A stretch of DNA of 64,000 nucleotides. It comes from Meinhardsimonia xiamenensis (GTDB lineage Bacteria > Pseudomonadota > Alphaproteobacteria > Rhodobacterales > Rhodobacteraceae). This document shows, one piece after another, positions 41,053 to 51,292 of the stretch (positions are counted from its first letter, which is position 1; every line of letters starts with the position of its first letter). The notes beneath the pieces were generated by a model. It was not told where the DNA came from. It ran no database searches and saw nothing but the letters and a program-made list of their open reading frames with translations. Both the position numbers and the translations under genes were made by a program. The stretch is from NCBI RefSeq assembly GCF_900102905.1, contig NZ_FNFV01000005.1:124001-188000 (forward strand), given 5' to 3'.

Positions 41053-41565
41053 ATGGCCGAGATCGCCGATCCCGAGAACACCATTGTCATGGAGCTGAAG
41101 ACCGGCCGGGTGGTCATTGAGCTTCTGCCCAATGTCGCTCCGCGGCACGCCGAGCGGATGAAGGAGCTCGCCCGTGCCGGCAAATACGACAATGTCATCT
41201 TTCATCGGGTGATCGAGGGCTTCATGGCCCAGTCCGGCGATGTCGAACACGGCAACGCGGAGCAGAACTTCAATCTGCGGCGCGCGGGCACCGGCGGTTC
41301 GGATCTGCCCGACCTGCCGGCGGAGTTCTCGCAGATCCCGCATGACCGTGGCACGCTCGGCGCGGCGCGCACCGCCGACCCCAACAGCGCCAACTCGCAG
41401 TTCTTCATCAATTTCGCCGACAACCATTTTCTCAACGGCCAGTACACCGTCTATGGCCGGGTGATCGAGGGGATGGAGCATGTCGATGCCATCGCCCGCG
41501 GGGAGCCGCCGGTGAACCCCGACCGGATCATCTCCATGCGCGTGGCCGCCGATCTCGATGGATAG
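41053..41565 (+). CDS. Peptidyl-prolyl cis-trans isomerase, cyclophilin type (cytoplasmic)
   Basis: A 170-residue cyclophilin without signal peptide. The catalytic Arg is in IFHRVIEGFMAQSGDVEHG. SQFFINFADNHFLNGQYTVY and GRVIEGMEHVDAIARGE complete the fold. It has the FNLRRAGTGGSDLPDLPAEFS insertion, split as FNLRRAGTGG and SDLPDLPAEFS, shared with its neighbour. It overlaps the start of the second cyclophilin by eight bases. Together they cover cytoplasm and periplasm. Confidence 0.94.
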   Translation: MAEIADPENTIVMELKTGRVVIELLPNVAPRHAERMKELARAGKYDNVIFHRVIEGFMAQSGDVEHGNAEQNFNLRRAGTGGSDLPDLPAEFSQIPHDRGTLGAARTADPNSANSQFFINFADNHFLNGQYTVYGRVIEGMEHVDAIARGEPPVNPDRIISMRVAADLDG

Positions 41566-42205
41566 GCGGCGGCTTCTTCTCATGGCGGGCGCGGCGCTTC
41601 TGGTCGCGCTTGCCGCGCTTGGCTGGCGTGCGGTCAATCGCACCGAGCCAAACCCGCCACCCGCGCCTGCGACGACAGAGCAGCCGGCTGCCGCGATTCC
41701 GGCCGAGGGGCCCCGGCTCGTCATCGAGGTGGATGGCGAGGCAAAGGGCACGGTGGTGATCGCCCTTGCCGCGGACGTTGCCCCCAACCATGCCGAGCGG
41801 CTCTGCACGCTGGCCGAGGCCGGCGCCTATGACGGGGTGGTGTTTCACCGCGTGATCGACGGGTTCATGGCGCAGACCGGCGATGTCGCCTTCGGCCGGG
41901 AGGGCGGGGATCTTTCGCGTGCCGGAACCGGCGGGTCCGACCTGCCGGATCTCGCGGCGGAGTTCTCGTCGATTCCCTTCGAGCGGGGTGTGGTGGGCAT
42001 GGCGCGCGCGCGTCATCCCGACAGCGCCAATTCGCAGTTCTTCGTCATGTTCGCGCCGGGGCCGCATCTGAACGGTCAGTACACGGTGGTCGGCCGCGTG
42101 ATCGAGGGAATGGAGGTTGTGGACGCGATCAAGCGCGGCGAGGGGCGCAATGGCAAGGTGTTCGGCAGGCCGGACGTGATGCGACAGGTTCGCTGCCTGC
42201 GCTGA
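41558..42205 (+). CDS. Peptidyl-prolyl cis-trans isomerase, cyclophilin type (periplasmic/membrane-anchored)
   Basis: A 215-residue cyclophilin with an N-terminal signal/anchor (RRRLLLMAGAALLVALAALG) and a proline-rich linker. The domain has VVFHRVIDGFMAQTGDVAFG, SQFFVMFAPGPHLNGQYTVV and GRVIEGMEVVDAIKRGEG. It looks like a tandem duplicate of the preceding gene with an added export signal. It should assist folding of exported proteins. Confidence 0.93.
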   Translation: MDRRRLLLMAGAALLVALAALGWRAVNRTEPNPPPAPATTEQPAAAIPAEGPRLVIEVDGEAKGTVVIALAADVAPNHAERLCTLAEAGAYDGVVFHRVIDGFMAQTGDVAFGREGGDLSRAGTGGSDLPDLAAEFSSIPFERGVVGMARARHPDSANSQFFVMFAPGPHLNGQYTVVGRVIEGMEVVDAIKRGEGRNGKVFGRPDVMRQVRCLR

Positions 42206-42310
42206 GGCACGTGCGATGCTGAGGGCACGGGCGATCAGGATCGCGTGAGCGGCCCTGTCGCGCTGCGCGCGGCTCTGGCACACTGCCCGCAGATGCGGGA
42301 GGAGCGAGCC

Positions 42311-43279
42311 ATGCGCCATTTCACCCTTGCCGCGGCGCTCTGGGCCGGGCTTGCCGCCGCCGCCGCGGCCAACCCCGATTTCTGGAAACACGAGTGGCCG
42401 AAGACCGATTTCAGCCGCACGAGCGTGACAAGCTGGACCGAGATCATGTCGGGCGGCCCGCCGAAGGACGGCATCCCGGCGATCACCGGCCCGGCCTTCA
42501 TTCCCGTCTCCGAGGAGACGCGCCTTGACGACCGCGAGCCGGTGATGGCGCTGGAGCTTCCGGGCGAGACGCCGCGGGCCTATCCGGTCCGCTATCTCAT
42601 CTGGCACGAAATCGTCAACGATGAGGTCGGCGGCGTGCCGGTGGCCGTCACCTACTGCCCCTTGTGCAACTCCGCGCTCGTCTTCGACCGGCGGGTCGAC
42701 GGCGAGGTGCTCGAGTTCGGGGTGACGGGCAAGCTGAGAAACTCCGACATGATCATGTATGACCGCCAGACCGAAAGCTGGTGGCAGCAGGCGCTGGGGC
42801 TCGGCATCGTCGGGGTGATGACGGGAAAGGAGCTTGCGGTCATCCCCTCATGGATGGAGAGCTGGGCGGAGTTCCGGGCCCGCAACGCGGAAGGGCTGGT
42901 GATGGACGCGCCGCCCTGGCCGCGCAACTACGGGCGCAACCCCTATGTGGGCTATGACAGCTCGTTCCGCCCGTTCCTCTACAACGGCGAGATGCCGCCA
43001 CACGGCATTCCGGCGCTGATGCGGGTGGTGCGGGTCGGAAACCGCGCCTGGACGCTGGAGCGCATCGCGCGCGCGGGCGAGATTCGCGAGGCTGGCGTGG
43101 TGATCAGCTGGCGGCCGGGGCAGGCCTCGCCGCTCGACCAGCCGGCGATCGGGCAGGGGCGGGACGTGGGCACGATTCGGGTGCGCGACGAAGCGGGGCG
43201 CGATCTGCCCCATGATCTGATGTTCGCCTTCGCCTTTCACGCCTTCTTCCCCGAGGGCGAGTGGATGCTCGGGGAGTGA
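42311..43279 (+). CDS. DUF3179 domain-containing secreted protein
   Basis: A 322-residue protein with signal peptide (RHFTLAAALWAGLAAAAAA) and DUF3179 hallmarks: ARAYPVRYLIWHEIVNDEVG-like segment, VAVTYCPLCNSALVFDR with the conserved CxxC, and MYDRQTESWWQQALG. The family is widespread, periplasmic and of unknown activity; the CPLC pair may bind metal or heme. The ATG at 42311 is used because the signal peptide starts there. Confidence 0.9.
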   Translation: MRHFTLAAALWAGLAAAAAANPDFWKHEWPKTDFSRTSVTSWTEIMSGGPPKDGIPAITGPAFIPVSEETRLDDREPVMALELPGETPRAYPVRYLIWHEIVNDEVGGVPVAVTYCPLCNSALVFDRRVDGEVLEFGVTGKLRNSDMIMYDRQTESWWQQALGLGIVGVMTGKELAVIPSWMESWAEFRARNAEGLVMDAPPWPRNYGRNPYVGYDSSFRPFLYNGEMPPHGIPALMRVVRVGNRAWTLERIARAGEIREAGVVISWRPGQASPLDQPAIGQGRDVGTIRVRDEAGRDLPHDLMFAFAFHAFFPEGEWMLGE

Positions 43280-43310
43280 GCGCAGTGGCGGGGCCGCGCC
43301 GCCGCCCCGT

Positions 43311-43348
43311 GCCTGCGGCGCGGGTATTTTCACCAGGGTGATGAGAGG
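43311..43348. repeat. Dispersed intergenic repeat, copy 1 (GGGTATTTTCACCAGG family)
   Basis: The core GGGTATTTTCACCAGG with a following GTGATGA lies just after the DUF3179 gene. Related copies occur at about 49775-49803 (reverse orientation) and 52285-52323. All three lie just beyond the 3' end of a gene or operon. Confidence 0.6.
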
Positions 43349-43416
43349 TGCCCGCGCGCGAGCGCCCCCTCGGTTGTGCCTGTGGCACGGTTGCCGTCCT
43401 CGGAAAAGAGGGAGAT

Positions 43417-43490
43417 TGGAGCGGGTGAAGGGAATCGAACCCTCGTCGTCAGCTTGGGAAGCTGCTGCTCTACCATTGAGCTACACCCGC
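43417..43490 (-). tRNA. tRNA-Gly (CCC)
   Basis: A 74-nt cloverleaf on the minus strand with encoded CCA. The acceptor stem is GCGGGTG / CACCCGC with discriminator T. The anticodon loop is TTCCCAA (anticodon CCC) and the T arm is GAGGG-TTCGATT-CCCTT. The pattern closely follows E. coli glyU. Confidence 0.93.
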
Positions 43491-43793
43491 AGCGCCGACG
43501 GAGATATGCCGCGAAGACGCGGCCATTTCAAGCCTTCATCGCTGACGAGGGGGCGCTTCGAGGCGCCGCCCGCGCGGCCGTGCCGGCGATGGTGCCCGCC
43601 TCCTCCGCGTCGGTGTGGAGGCCGCGCCTATGATATCGCAGCGTCACCTCCGCCCGGGGTGCGAGGCGCGCTTGCTGCGGGTGCGTTTCGTGATAACGTC
43701 CTCGCCTGACCAGTCGGTCAGGAACGCCTCGGCATGTGCGCCCGCAGGTCGCGTGGCACGGGGCAGGAAAGAGGACATGTCAGGGAGACCTCC
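43491..43793. other. Upstream region of the peptide ABC operon
   Basis: About 300 bases without a supported gene. The main feature is the palindrome at 43705-43722. A GATAAC that may serve as a -10 is at 43692. GGGAGA before the ATG at 43794 is the ribosome-binding site. Longer start choices for the first ABC gene (to 43734) would run over the palindrome's downstream flank and lack conservation. Confidence 0.5.
43705..43722. promoter_or_regulatory. Palindromic operator-like site upstream of the peptide ABC operon
   Basis: CCTGACC-AGTC-GGTCAGG is a perfect 7-bp-arm palindrome. Its TGACC-N4-GGTCA core has the half-site spacing seen in RutR-type TetR operators. It lies 71 bases before the first gene's ATG, a plausible place for a repressor site. 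The cognate regulator is not in this window. Confidence 0.45.
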
Positions 43794-44822
43794 ATGCCCG
43801 CCGGGGCGCAACCGATACTGGATGTGAAGGGGCTTCGAACCGTCTTTGCCACGCGGCAGGGCGAGGTGCATGCCGTCAATTCGGTGAGCTTCGATCTCTA
43901 TCCCGGCGAGCTTCTGGGCGTGGTGGGCGAATCAGGCTCGGGCAAGTCGGTGACGATGATGTCGCTCATCGGCCTTCTTCCCTCGCCGCCCGCGGAGGTG
44001 CGTGAAGGACAGGTCCTGTTCGAGGGCATCGACCTTCTGAAGGCCGACGCCGAGACGCTCAGGCGCATCCGCGGGGCGCGGATCGGCTTCGTGTTCCAGG
44101 ATCCGATGACCTCGCTCAACCCCGTCTTCACCGTGGGCTTTCAGCTCATGGAGCCCCTGCGCAAGCACATGGGGATGACGAAGGCGCAGGCGCGCGCGCG
44201 GGCGCGCGAGCTTCTGGAGCTGGTGGGAATCCCCGATGCGGGCCGGCGGCTCGATGACTATCCTCACCAGTTCTCGGGCGGCATGCGCCAGCGGGTGATG
44301 ATTGCCATTGCGCTCGCCTGCGACCCGAAGGTGCTGATTGCTGACGAGCCCACCACCGCGCTTGACGTGACCATTCAGGCGCAGATCCTCGAACTCATCA
44401 AGGAGCTGCGCCAGAAGCTCGGCATGGCGATCATCTGGATCACCCATGACCTTGGCGTGGTTGCCGAGATCGCCGACCGGGTGATCGTGATGTATGGCGG
44501 CCAGATCGTGGAACAGGCGCCGGTGGAGGCGCTGTTCGAGGATCCCCGCCACCCCTACACCCGCGCGCACTTGCAGACGGTGCCGCATGTGCGTGGCCCG
44601 CGCGCGCCCCGCCTGCGCGTGATCGAGGGCCAGCCGCCGATCCTCGGCGCGCCGCCCACCGCCTGCCCGTTCCGCTTCCGCTGCCGCCACCGTTTCGAGC
44701 GCTGCGACCGCGAGAACCCGACCCGCCGCGAGGTTGCGCCGGGACATGACGCGGCCTGTTTCTGGTCCCCCGAGGAGGAGAGAACCGCGCCCGTCGCCGC
44801 GGCCGGAGGTGCGCATGCTTGA
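43794..44822 (+). CDS. Peptide ABC transporter ATP-binding protein, OppD/DppD-like
   Basis: A 342-residue ATPase, first gene of a complete five-gene importer. Walker A is [11 protein letters not shown] and the signature is [15 protein letters not shown]. Walker B is [12 protein letters not shown] and the H-loop is WITHD. The C-terminal oligopeptide extension has [12 protein letters not shown] and a cysteine cluster ([14 protein letters not shown]). The ATG at 43794 with GGGAGA upstream is preferred. It overlaps the next gene by eight bases. Confidence 0.94.
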   Translation: MPAGAQPILDVKGLRTVFATRQGEVHAVNSVSFDLYPGELLGVVGESGSGKSVTMMSLIGLLPSPPAEVREGQVLFEGIDLLKADAETLRRIRGARIGFVFQDPMTSLNPVFTVGFQLMEPLRKHMGMTKAQARARARELLELVGIPDAGRRLDDYPHQFSGGMRQRVMIAIALACDPKVLIADEPTTALDVTIQAQILELIKELRQKLGMAIIWITHDLGVVAEIADRVIVMYGGQIVEQAPVEALFEDPRHPYTRAHLQTVPHVRGPRAPRLRVIEGQPPILGAPPTACPFRFRCRHRFERCDRENPTRREVAPGHDAACFWSPEEERTAPVAAAGGAHA

Positions 44823-45912
44823 CACGGCAGCGTCGCCCGCGCCCGAGGCTTCCGCAGGTGCGGCCCGCCCGCTTGTCGAGGTGCGGGGGCTGAAGATGTA
44901 TTTCCCGATCCACACCGGGCTTCTGCGCAGGCACACGGGCGACGTGAAGGCCGTCGATGATGTCTCCTTCGACATCCTCGAGGGCGAGACGCTGGGGCTC
45001 GTGGGGGAGTCGGGCTGCGGCAAGTCCACCTGCGGGCGGGCGGTGCTGCGGCTCTATGACATCACCGCCGGTTCGATCCGGCTTGAGGGCCGCGAGATCG
45101 GGCAGCTGAGCCAGGAGGCGCTGCGCCCCCTGCGCCCGCGCATGCAGATGGTCTTTCAGGATCCGCAGGCGAGCCTCAACCCGCGCATGACCGTGGCCTC
45201 GATCATCGGCGAGCCGCTTGTCGAGCACACGTCGATGAGCCGGGCCGAGCGGCTCGAGCGGATCTGGGAGCTGATGGACGCGGTCGGGCTCAACCGCGAC
45301 TTCGCCAACCGCTACCCGCACGAGTTCTCCGGCGGTCAGCGTCAGCGCATCGGCATTGCCCGGGCGCTCGCGCTGAACCCGAAGTTCATCGTCTGCGACG
45401 AGCCGATCGCCGCGCTTGACGTGTCGATCCAGGCGCAGGTGGTGAACCTTCTGGAGGATCTGCAGGAACAGCTCGGCCTTACCTATCTCTTCATCAGCCA
45501 CGATCTGTCGATGGTCCGCCACATCGCCGACAGGGTCGCGGTGATGTATCTCGGCCGCATCGTCGAGCTCGCGCCGCGCGATGATCTGTACGCCGAGCCG
45601 CTCCACCCCTACGCGAAGGCGCTGCTTTCAGCCGTGCCCGAGCCCGACCCGAAGATCGCCCGCGCCGCCCGCCGCATCATTCTCAAGGGCGACGTGCCGA
45701 GCCCGGCGAACCCGCCCAAGGGCTGCAACTTCTCGACCCGCTGCCCGCGGGTGATGGAGATCTGCCGCCGGATCGACCCGGCGCTGACCGAGGTGGCACC
45801 CGGCCGACAGGTGGCCTGCCACCTCTACACCGACGCAAGCGAGAGCGCGGAGGAAACCGCGCCGGAACGAGGCGAGAGCAACGACACACGGCAACAAGGA
45901 GAGGAAGAATGA
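44815..45912 (+). CDS. Peptide ABC transporter ATP-binding protein, OppF/DppF-like
   Basis: A 365-residue ATPase. Walker A is [13 protein letters not shown], the signature is [15 protein letters not shown], Walker B is [12 protein letters not shown], and the H-loop is FISHD. The C-terminal [16 protein letters not shown] extension and [15 protein letters not shown] cluster are typical. The acidic C-terminal tail ends at an ATGA overlap with the binding-protein gene. It pairs with the OppD-like ATPase to power transport. Confidence 0.94.
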   Translation: MLDTAASPAPEASAGAARPLVEVRGLKMYFPIHTGLLRRHTGDVKAVDDVSFDILEGETLGLVGESGCGKSTCGRAVLRLYDITAGSIRLEGREIGQLSQEALRPLRPRMQMVFQDPQASLNPRMTVASIIGEPLVEHTSMSRAERLERIWELMDAVGLNRDFANRYPHEFSGGQRQRIGIARALALNPKFIVCDEPIAALDVSIQAQVVNLLEDLQEQLGLTYLFISHDLSMVRHIADRVAVMYLGRIVELAPRDDLYAEPLHPYAKALLSAVPEPDPKIARAARRIILKGDVPSPANPPKGCNFSTRCPRVMEICRRIDPALTEVAPGRQVACHLYTDASESAEETAPERGESNDTRQQGEEE

Positions 45913-47642
45913 CCGTGAGACGTACGCTGTTTGGTGCCGCGGCGCTGCTGGCGCTGGCACCAATGGCCTTTGCGGCAGGCGAGCGCGGCCGCGACGGCGA
46001 AGTGAGAATCATCTACTGGCAGGCGCCCTCGATCCTGAACCCGTTCCTCTCGGGCGGCACGAAGGATGTCGAGGCGGCCTCGATGATCATCGAGCCGCTG
46101 GCCCGCTATGACGAGAATGGCAACCTCGTGCCCTGGCTGGTCGAGGAGATCCCGACGGTCGCCAACGGGGGCGTCAGCGCCGACCTCCGGCAGATCACCT
46201 GGAAGATCAAGCCGGGCATCGTCTGGTCGGACGGCACGCCCTTCACCTCGGCGGACGTGAAGTTCACCTGGGAATACTGCTCGCATCCCGAAGGCGGCTG
46301 CGCGCAGCTCACCAAGTTCGAAGGCGTCACGTCAGTCGAGACGCCCGACGATCTGACCGTGATCGTCAACTTCGACAAACCGATGCCGAATCCCTACGGG
46401 CCCTTTGTCGGCGGCGAGAGCCCGATCATCCAGAAGGCGCAGTTCGAGAACTGTGTCGGCGCCCGCGCGCCCGAGTGCACCGACGCCAACTTCGCCCCGA
46501 TCGGCACCGGCCCGTTCAAGGTGGTCGAATTCCGCCCGAATGACGTGATCCGCATGGTTGCCAACGAGAACTACCGCGAGGAGGGCAAGCCCGCCTTCGC
46601 CACGGTTCTCTTCAAGGGCGGCGGCGACGCCACGGCCGCGGGCCGCGCGGTGATGGAGACCGGCGAGTTCGACTACGCCTGGAACCTGCAGCTCGCGCCC
46701 GACGTGATCGCCGAGATGGAGAAGGGCGGCAAGGGCAAGCCCATTGCCGGTTTCGGCCCGCTCGTCGAGCGGATCATGCTCAACAACACCAACCCGGATC
46801 CCTCGCTGCCGCCCGAGCTGCGCTCGGTGTCGATCATCGAGAACTACGAGCAGAAGAACCCGCATCCCTTCCTGCGCGACCCGGCCGTCTACAAGGCGAT
46901 GTCGATGGCCATCGATCGCCCGCTTCTGGTGGAGATCGGCTATGGCCAGGCGGGCAAGGTGACCTGCAACTGGGTGCCGGCGCCCGAGATCTACAACTCG
47001 CACACCTTCGACGCCACCTGCGGCGTGCAGGACATCGCCGGCGCCAACAAGCTGCTCGATGACGCCGGCATCGTCGACACCGACGGCGACGGCATCCGCG
47101 AGAAGAACGGCGTGCCGCTGAAGATCCTCTACCAGACCTCCACGAACGCCGTGCGCCAGGACTTCCAGGCGCTCATCAAGCAGTGGTGGAGCGAGATCGG
47201 CATCGAGACCGAGCTGCGCAACATCAACGCCAGCGTCTTCTTCGGCGGCGATCCGGGCAGCCCGGACACCTTCCAGAAGTTCTATGCCGACGTGCAGATG
47301 TACGCCAACACCTTCAACGGCACCGACCCGCAGGCGTATCTGGCCAACGGCCTGTGCGACAAGGCGCCGCGTCCCGAGACGCAGTGGCAGGGCGAGAACA
47401 TCTCGCGCTTCTGCATGAAGGAGTATGACGAGCTGTGGAAAAAGCTCTCCGAGACCGCCGACATCGAGGAGCGGGCCGCGATTGCGCGTCAGCTCAATGA
47501 CATGGCGGTGGAGAACGGCATGATGATCCCGCTCGTGCACCGGGGCCGGCTGTCGGCGCACTCCAACACGCTGGGCGGCGTCAAGCTCAATGTCTGGGAC
47601 AGCGAGCTGTGGAACGTGGCCGACTGGTATCGCATCAAGTGA
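45909..47642 (+). CDS. Peptide ABC transporter substrate-binding protein (family 5)
   Basis: A 577-residue periplasmic binding protein. The signal peptide [19 protein letters not shown] ends near residue 22. Family-5 features follow: [55 protein letters not shown], and [19 protein letters not shown]. Four or more cysteines ([19 protein letters not shown]) suggest disulfides. The ligand class (peptide versus sugar or other) cannot be fixed from sequence. Confidence 0.94.
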   Translation: MTVRRTLFGAAALLALAPMAFAAGERGRDGEVRIIYWQAPSILNPFLSGGTKDVEAASMIIEPLARYDENGNLVPWLVEEIPTVANGGVSADLRQITWKIKPGIVWSDGTPFTSADVKFTWEYCSHPEGGCAQLTKFEGVTSVETPDDLTVIVNFDKPMPNPYGPFVGGESPIIQKAQFENCVGARAPECTDANFAPIGTGPFKVVEFRPNDVIRMVANENYREEGKPAFATVLFKGGGDATAAGRAVMETGEFDYAWNLQLAPDVIAEMEKGGKGKPIAGFGPLVERIMLNNTNPDPSLPPELRSVSIIENYEQKNPHPFLRDPAVYKAMSMAIDRPLLVEIGYGQAGKVTCNWVPAPEIYNSHTFDATCGVQDIAGANKLLDDAGIVDTDGDGIREKNGVPLKILYQTSTNAVRQDFQALIKQWWSEIGIETELRNINASVFFGGDPGSPDTFQKFYADVQMYANTFNGTDPQAYLANGLCDKAPRPETQWQGENISRFCMKEYDELWKKLSETADIEERAAIARQLNDMAVENGMMIPLVHRGRLSAHSNTLGGVKLNVWDSELWNVADWYRIK

Positions 47643-47717
47643 TCGGCTGAATCTGCAACCGGCGCGGGGCGGGCATTCCGCCCCGCGCTCCCCCGAGAGG
47701 GCTGAACCGAGGCGTCC

Positions 47718-48782
47718 ATGCTGAACTACACGATACGTCGGCTGATCCTTGCGGTGCCGACGCTTCTGTTCATCGCTCTGACGATCTTCCTTCTCCTGGA
47801 GCTCGCCCCCGGCGATCCGGTGGCGCACATGCCGCTGACCATCCCGCCGGAGGTGCGCGAGCTGATGCGCAAGGCGCTGGGGCTCGGCGAGCCGGTGCAC
47901 ATCCGCTTCTGGAAGTGGCTGGTGCAGTTCTTCTGGGTCGAGCCGCAGGTCTTCATCGACTGGCTGACGACGAAGAGCGCCATTGCCGGCATCCTGCCCG
48001 ACACGCAGTTCTACGTCTCCTGCGCGGGCGGCGATCTGGCCACCTGCGACGCGCGCATCCTGTCATGGCAGTTCCGCTCGCCGGTGATGGACATCGTCCT
48101 GCAGCGCCTGCCGCAGACGCTGTGGGTGGTGGGCACGGCCTATCTCGTGGCCATCGTCATCGCCATTCCCGTGGGTGTCTATTCCGCCTACCGGCAATAT
48201 TCCTGGTTCGACAACGCCGGCACCTTCATCACCATGGTGGGCTTCTCGGTGCCGCCCTTCTTCTCGGGCGTGCTGGTGATCGTGATCTTCTCGGTGCAGC
48301 TCGGCTGGTTTCCCTCGATCTACGACACCACTCACCGCGTGACCGACTGGGACAGCTTCGTCTTCCAGCTCAGGCAGATGGTGATGCCGGTGATGGTGCT
48401 CGCACTGCAGATCACCTCGCAGATCAGCCGCTTCATGCGCGCGAGCATGCTCGACAACCTCAATCAGGACTATGTGCGCACCGCCCGCGCCAAGGGCATG
48501 ACCGAGCCCACGGTTGTGCTCGTGCATGTGCTGCGCAACTCGATGATCCCGGTCGTCACCGTGATCGCGCTCGGCATTCCCTCGATCTTCGGCGGCGCGA
48601 TCATCACCGAGCAGGTGTTCAAGGTGAACGGAATCGGCGAGATGCTGATCAAGGCCATCGAGGCCAACGACATCCCCACCGTGCAGACGCTGACCTTCAT
48701 CTTTGCGGTGCTGATCGTCGTCTTCAACCTCATCGCCGATCTGCTCTACGGCATTCTCGACCCGAGGATCCGCTATGACTGA
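47718..48782 (+). CDS. Peptide ABC transporter permease, DppB/OppB-like
   Basis: A 354-residue inner-membrane permease. It has an N-terminal helix typical of DppB (YTIRRLILAVPTLLFIALTI), an extended periplasmic loop, and the ATPase-coupling EAA-like loop YVRTARAKGMTEPTVVLVHV with RNSMIPVVTV. Its 3' end overlaps the next permease by eight bases. A 75-base gap separates it from the binding-protein gene. Confidence 0.94.
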   Translation: MLNYTIRRLILAVPTLLFIALTIFLLLELAPGDPVAHMPLTIPPEVRELMRKALGLGEPVHIRFWKWLVQFFWVEPQVFIDWLTTKSAIAGILPDTQFYVSCAGGDLATCDARILSWQFRSPVMDIVLQRLPQTLWVVGTAYLVAIVIAIPVGVYSAYRQYSWFDNAGTFITMVGFSVPPFFSGVLVIVIFSVQLGWFPSIYDTTHRVTDWDSFVFQLRQMVMPVMVLALQITSQISRFMRASMLDNLNQDYVRTARAKGMTEPTVVLVHVLRNSMIPVVTVIALGIPSIFGGAIITEQVFKVNGIGEMLIKAIEANDIPTVQTLTFIFAVLIVVFNLIADLLYGILDPRIRYD

Positions 48783-49761
48783 ACCTGCCGCTCCCTCCGC
48801 AGAGACGCTCGCTCCGGAGCTCGCCACTCGCCCGCCGCGCAGCCAGTGGCGCGACGTGTGGGACCAGTTCAAGAAGCACCGCGGCGCGCTCGTTGGCGCG
48901 GTCATCTTCGTCTCCATCTTCGCCGCCGTCTTCGTCGGCCCGCTGTTCTACCCCCATGATGCGCAATATGTGCCCACGGGGCGCGACTTCATCCGGCTGC
49001 GCGACATGCGGCCGGTCTATGTTCTCTTGTGGGATCCCGGCGCGAAGGCGGACTGGTCACACCCGCTCGGCACCGACAATATCGGCCGCGACGCGCTTGC
49101 GCGGATGATGATGGGCGGGCAGGTCTCGCTCACCGTCGGCCTGGCCGCCATGGCCCTCTCGCTTCTCCTCGGCACCTTCATCGGCGTGCTCGCAGGCTAT
49201 TTCCGGCGTCTCGACGGCCCGCTGATGCGCCTGACCGACCTCTTCCTCGCCCTGCCGCTCCTGCCGCTGCTCCTCGTGGCGGTGCTGCTCTTCCGCGAGC
49301 CGCTGAAGGCCGCCTTCGGGGTGGAGGGCGGCATCTTCGTGCTGATCGTCACGCTCGTCGGCATCACCTCATGGATGCAGACCGCCCGCATCGTGCGCGG
49401 CGACGTGCTGGCGCTGAAGGAGCGCGAATTCGTGCTGGCGGCCCGCTCGATCGGCACGCCGAGCCGGCGCATCGTGCTCCGCCACATCCTGCCCAACGTC
49501 CTCTCGCCGATCATGGTCTCGGCCACGCTCGGCATCGCCACGGCGATCATCACCGAATCGGCGCTCTCCTTCCTCGGCTTCGGCTTTCCGCCCGACTTCC
49601 CCACCTGGGGGCGGCTTCTGAACGACAGCGTCGACCGCATGACCCTCTATCCCGAGCGCGTGCTCTGGCCCGGCCTTGCCATCTCCATCACCGTGCTTGC
49701 GGTGAACTACATCGGTGACGGGTTGCGCGACGCGCTCGACCCGCGCATCCGCGGCCGCTGA
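48775..49761 (+). CDS. Peptide ABC transporter permease, DppC/OppC-like
   Basis: A 328-residue permease. It has an N-terminal OppC-type segment (WDQFKKHRGALVGAVIFV), HPLGTDNIGRDALARMMMGG, and the EAA-like loop FVLAARSIGTPSRRIVLRHI with PNVLSPIMV and the C-terminal GDGLRDALDPRIRGR. It completes the importer. A hairpin and a dispersed repeat follow its stop. Confidence 0.94.
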   Translation: MTEPAAPSAETLAPELATRPPRSQWRDVWDQFKKHRGALVGAVIFVSIFAAVFVGPLFYPHDAQYVPTGRDFIRLRDMRPVYVLLWDPGAKADWSHPLGTDNIGRDALARMMMGGQVSLTVGLAAMALSLLLGTFIGVLAGYFRRLDGPLMRLTDLFLALPLLPLLLVAVLLFREPLKAAFGVEGGIFVLIVTLVGITSWMQTARIVRGDVLALKEREFVLAARSIGTPSRRIVLRHILPNVLSPIMVSATLGIATAIITESALSFLGFGFPPDFPTWGRLLNDSVDRMTLYPERVLWPGLAISITVLAVNYIGDGLRDALDPRIRGR

Positions 49762-49774
49762 AGGCGGCTCCGCT

Positions 49775-49803
49775 GTTCATCATCCTGGGTGAAAATACCC
49801 CGG
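49775..49803. repeat. Dispersed intergenic repeat, copy 2 (reverse orientation)
   Basis: CATCATCCTGGGTGAAAATA lies just after the DppC-like stop. It is the reverse complement of the GGTATTTTCACC...GATGATG family at 43311 and 52285. Confidence 0.6.
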
Positions 49804-49819
49804 GGGGAGCGCGCAGCGC

Positions 49820-49838
49820 GGGGGGCAGCGCCCCCCTT
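49820..49838. terminator. Hairpin between convergent genes, probable bidirectional terminator
   Basis: GGGGGGC-AGC-GCCCCCC is a perfect 7-bp stem (49820-49826 with 49830-49836) followed by TT only. It lies between the DppC-like stop and the DUF3422 stop, which converge. The short T tract makes factor-independent action uncertain. Confidence 0.45.
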
Positions 49839-49842
49839 GCCG

Positions 49843-51129
49843 CTATTCGACATGCTTGCGGATGCGCCGGATCAGCGCCCAGACCGCCAGCACCACCGGC
49901 GGCGTCAGCCCCGCCGCAAGCCAGCCCTTGTCGATGCCGATCTCCTTGGCCAGCGGCGTGGCGAGATAGACGGCGAGGTTGAGCGCATAGTAGCTGATCG
50001 CCACCACCGAAAGCCCCTCCACCGTCTTCTGAAGCCGCAGCTGCAGATCGGCGCGCCGGTCCATGCTGGCCAGAAGTTTCTGGTTCTGCGCCGAGCGCTC
50101 CACATCGACGCGGGTGCGCAGAAGCTCGCCCGCCCGCGCCGCCCGCTCGGCCATGGTTGCGAGCTGCCGCTCGGCCGACTTCACCGTGCGCATGGCCGGG
50201 TCGAAACGGCGCATCATGAACTCGCGCAGAAGCTGGCGGCCCTCGAAGCGCTCCTCGCGCAGCACCTCGATGCGGTCGTGCACGATCGCCTCATAGGCGG
50301 CGGTGGCGCCGAAGCGGAAGCTCGACTTGGCGAGCAGCGTCTCGAGCTCCGAGGAGATCTCGAGCAGAGCGGCAAGAAGCGCCTCCGCCTCTTCGCCGCG
50401 CGCCGACATGCCGTCGACAAGCTGCGAGAGCCGCGCCTCGAGGTCGGCGATCCGGGCGGACATGCCGCGCACCCGGAAGAGCCCGAGCATGGCCATGGCC
50501 TTGTAGGTCTCGATCTCCGCCAGCCGCTGCACGATGCGCCCCACCCGCCGCGGTCCGGTACCGGGCTCGACGAAGACGGCAAAGCGTATGTGCCCGGCCG
50601 AATCGATGCGAAAGTCGCTCGCCACCACCGCGGTGCCCTCCACGACCCGCGCGGCGGCGAGGCTTTCGGGCACGAACCACTCTCTCAGCCGCTTGCTGAT
50701 CTCGGCCGTCCCACCCTCGGGCACGGGCTCGACGCGGATCAGCGCCGAGGTCAGGCGGGGGGCCGGCAGGGCGGCGAGCCAGTCCTCGGGAAACACGCCG
50801 AAGGCGGCCGGGTCGAAGGGCCGCGCCTCCACCCCGTCGGCGAAGATGGTGTAGGTGACGAACTCGGTGTGGCTTTCCCATTTCAGCCGCACCCGTCCGA
50901 GATCGACGAAATGGTGATTTGCCTCGGGGGGCGGGTGATCGGCGCCGAAGCGGTCGAGGAGCGCGATCAGATGCGCCCGGTCAAGGGCGCGGTCGCGCTG
51001 GGCGGCCCCCTGCGGCGGCTTGATCGCCAGAAGCGCGGCGTGACAGGGCGCCGTCAGCGCCGGAAACGGGCGCGCGTGCAGCTCGTTGGCGATCCTGTAG
51101 CGGAGCGGATGGTCCTTGATGACACTCAT
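49843..51129 (-). CDS. DUF3422 family protein
   Basis: A 428-residue protein. The N-terminus has DHPLRYRIANELHARPFP and LKWESHTEFVTYTIF. A long helical, probably coiled-coil middle region follows (ARLSQLVDGMSARGEEAEAL). Two C-terminal membrane helices (LSVVAISYYALNLAVYLA and AAGLTPPVVLAVWALI) end the protein. The architecture matches DUF3422, a proteobacterial membrane family of unknown function, vaguely CorA-like in shape. Confidence 0.9.
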   Translation of the reverse strand: MSVIKDHPLRYRIANELHARPFPALTAPCHAALLAIKPPQGAAQRDRALDRAHLIALLDRFGADHPPPEANHHFVDLGRVRLKWESHTEFVTYTIFADGVEARPFDPAAFGVFPEDWLAALPAPRLTSALIRVEPVPEGGTAEISKRLREWFVPESLAAARVVEGTAVVASDFRIDSAGHIRFAVFVEPGTGPRRVGRIVQRLAEIETYKAMAMLGLFRVRGMSARIADLEARLSQLVDGMSARGEEAEALLAALLEISSELETLLAKSSFRFGATAAYEAIVHDRIEVLREERFEGRQLLREFMMRRFDPAMRTVKSAERQLATMAERAARAGELLRTRVDVERSAQNQKLLASMDRRADLQLRLQKTVEGLSVVAISYYALNLAVYLATPLAKEIGIDKGWLAAGLTPPVVLAVWALIRRIRKHVE

Positions 51130-51292
51130 GCCGGGCGCGTCCCTTCACTGTCCCGGCGCGAGGCTAGCGCGAGGCACGGCGGCATTGAAGCGGGCGGTGC
51201 GTCGGGAAGGGGACATTGCCGTCGCTTGCGGGCAAATGCCGCAGGCGGGCGCGCGTTATTCAGCAGATCAGGCAAGGGAAGGGGAGGGACGG

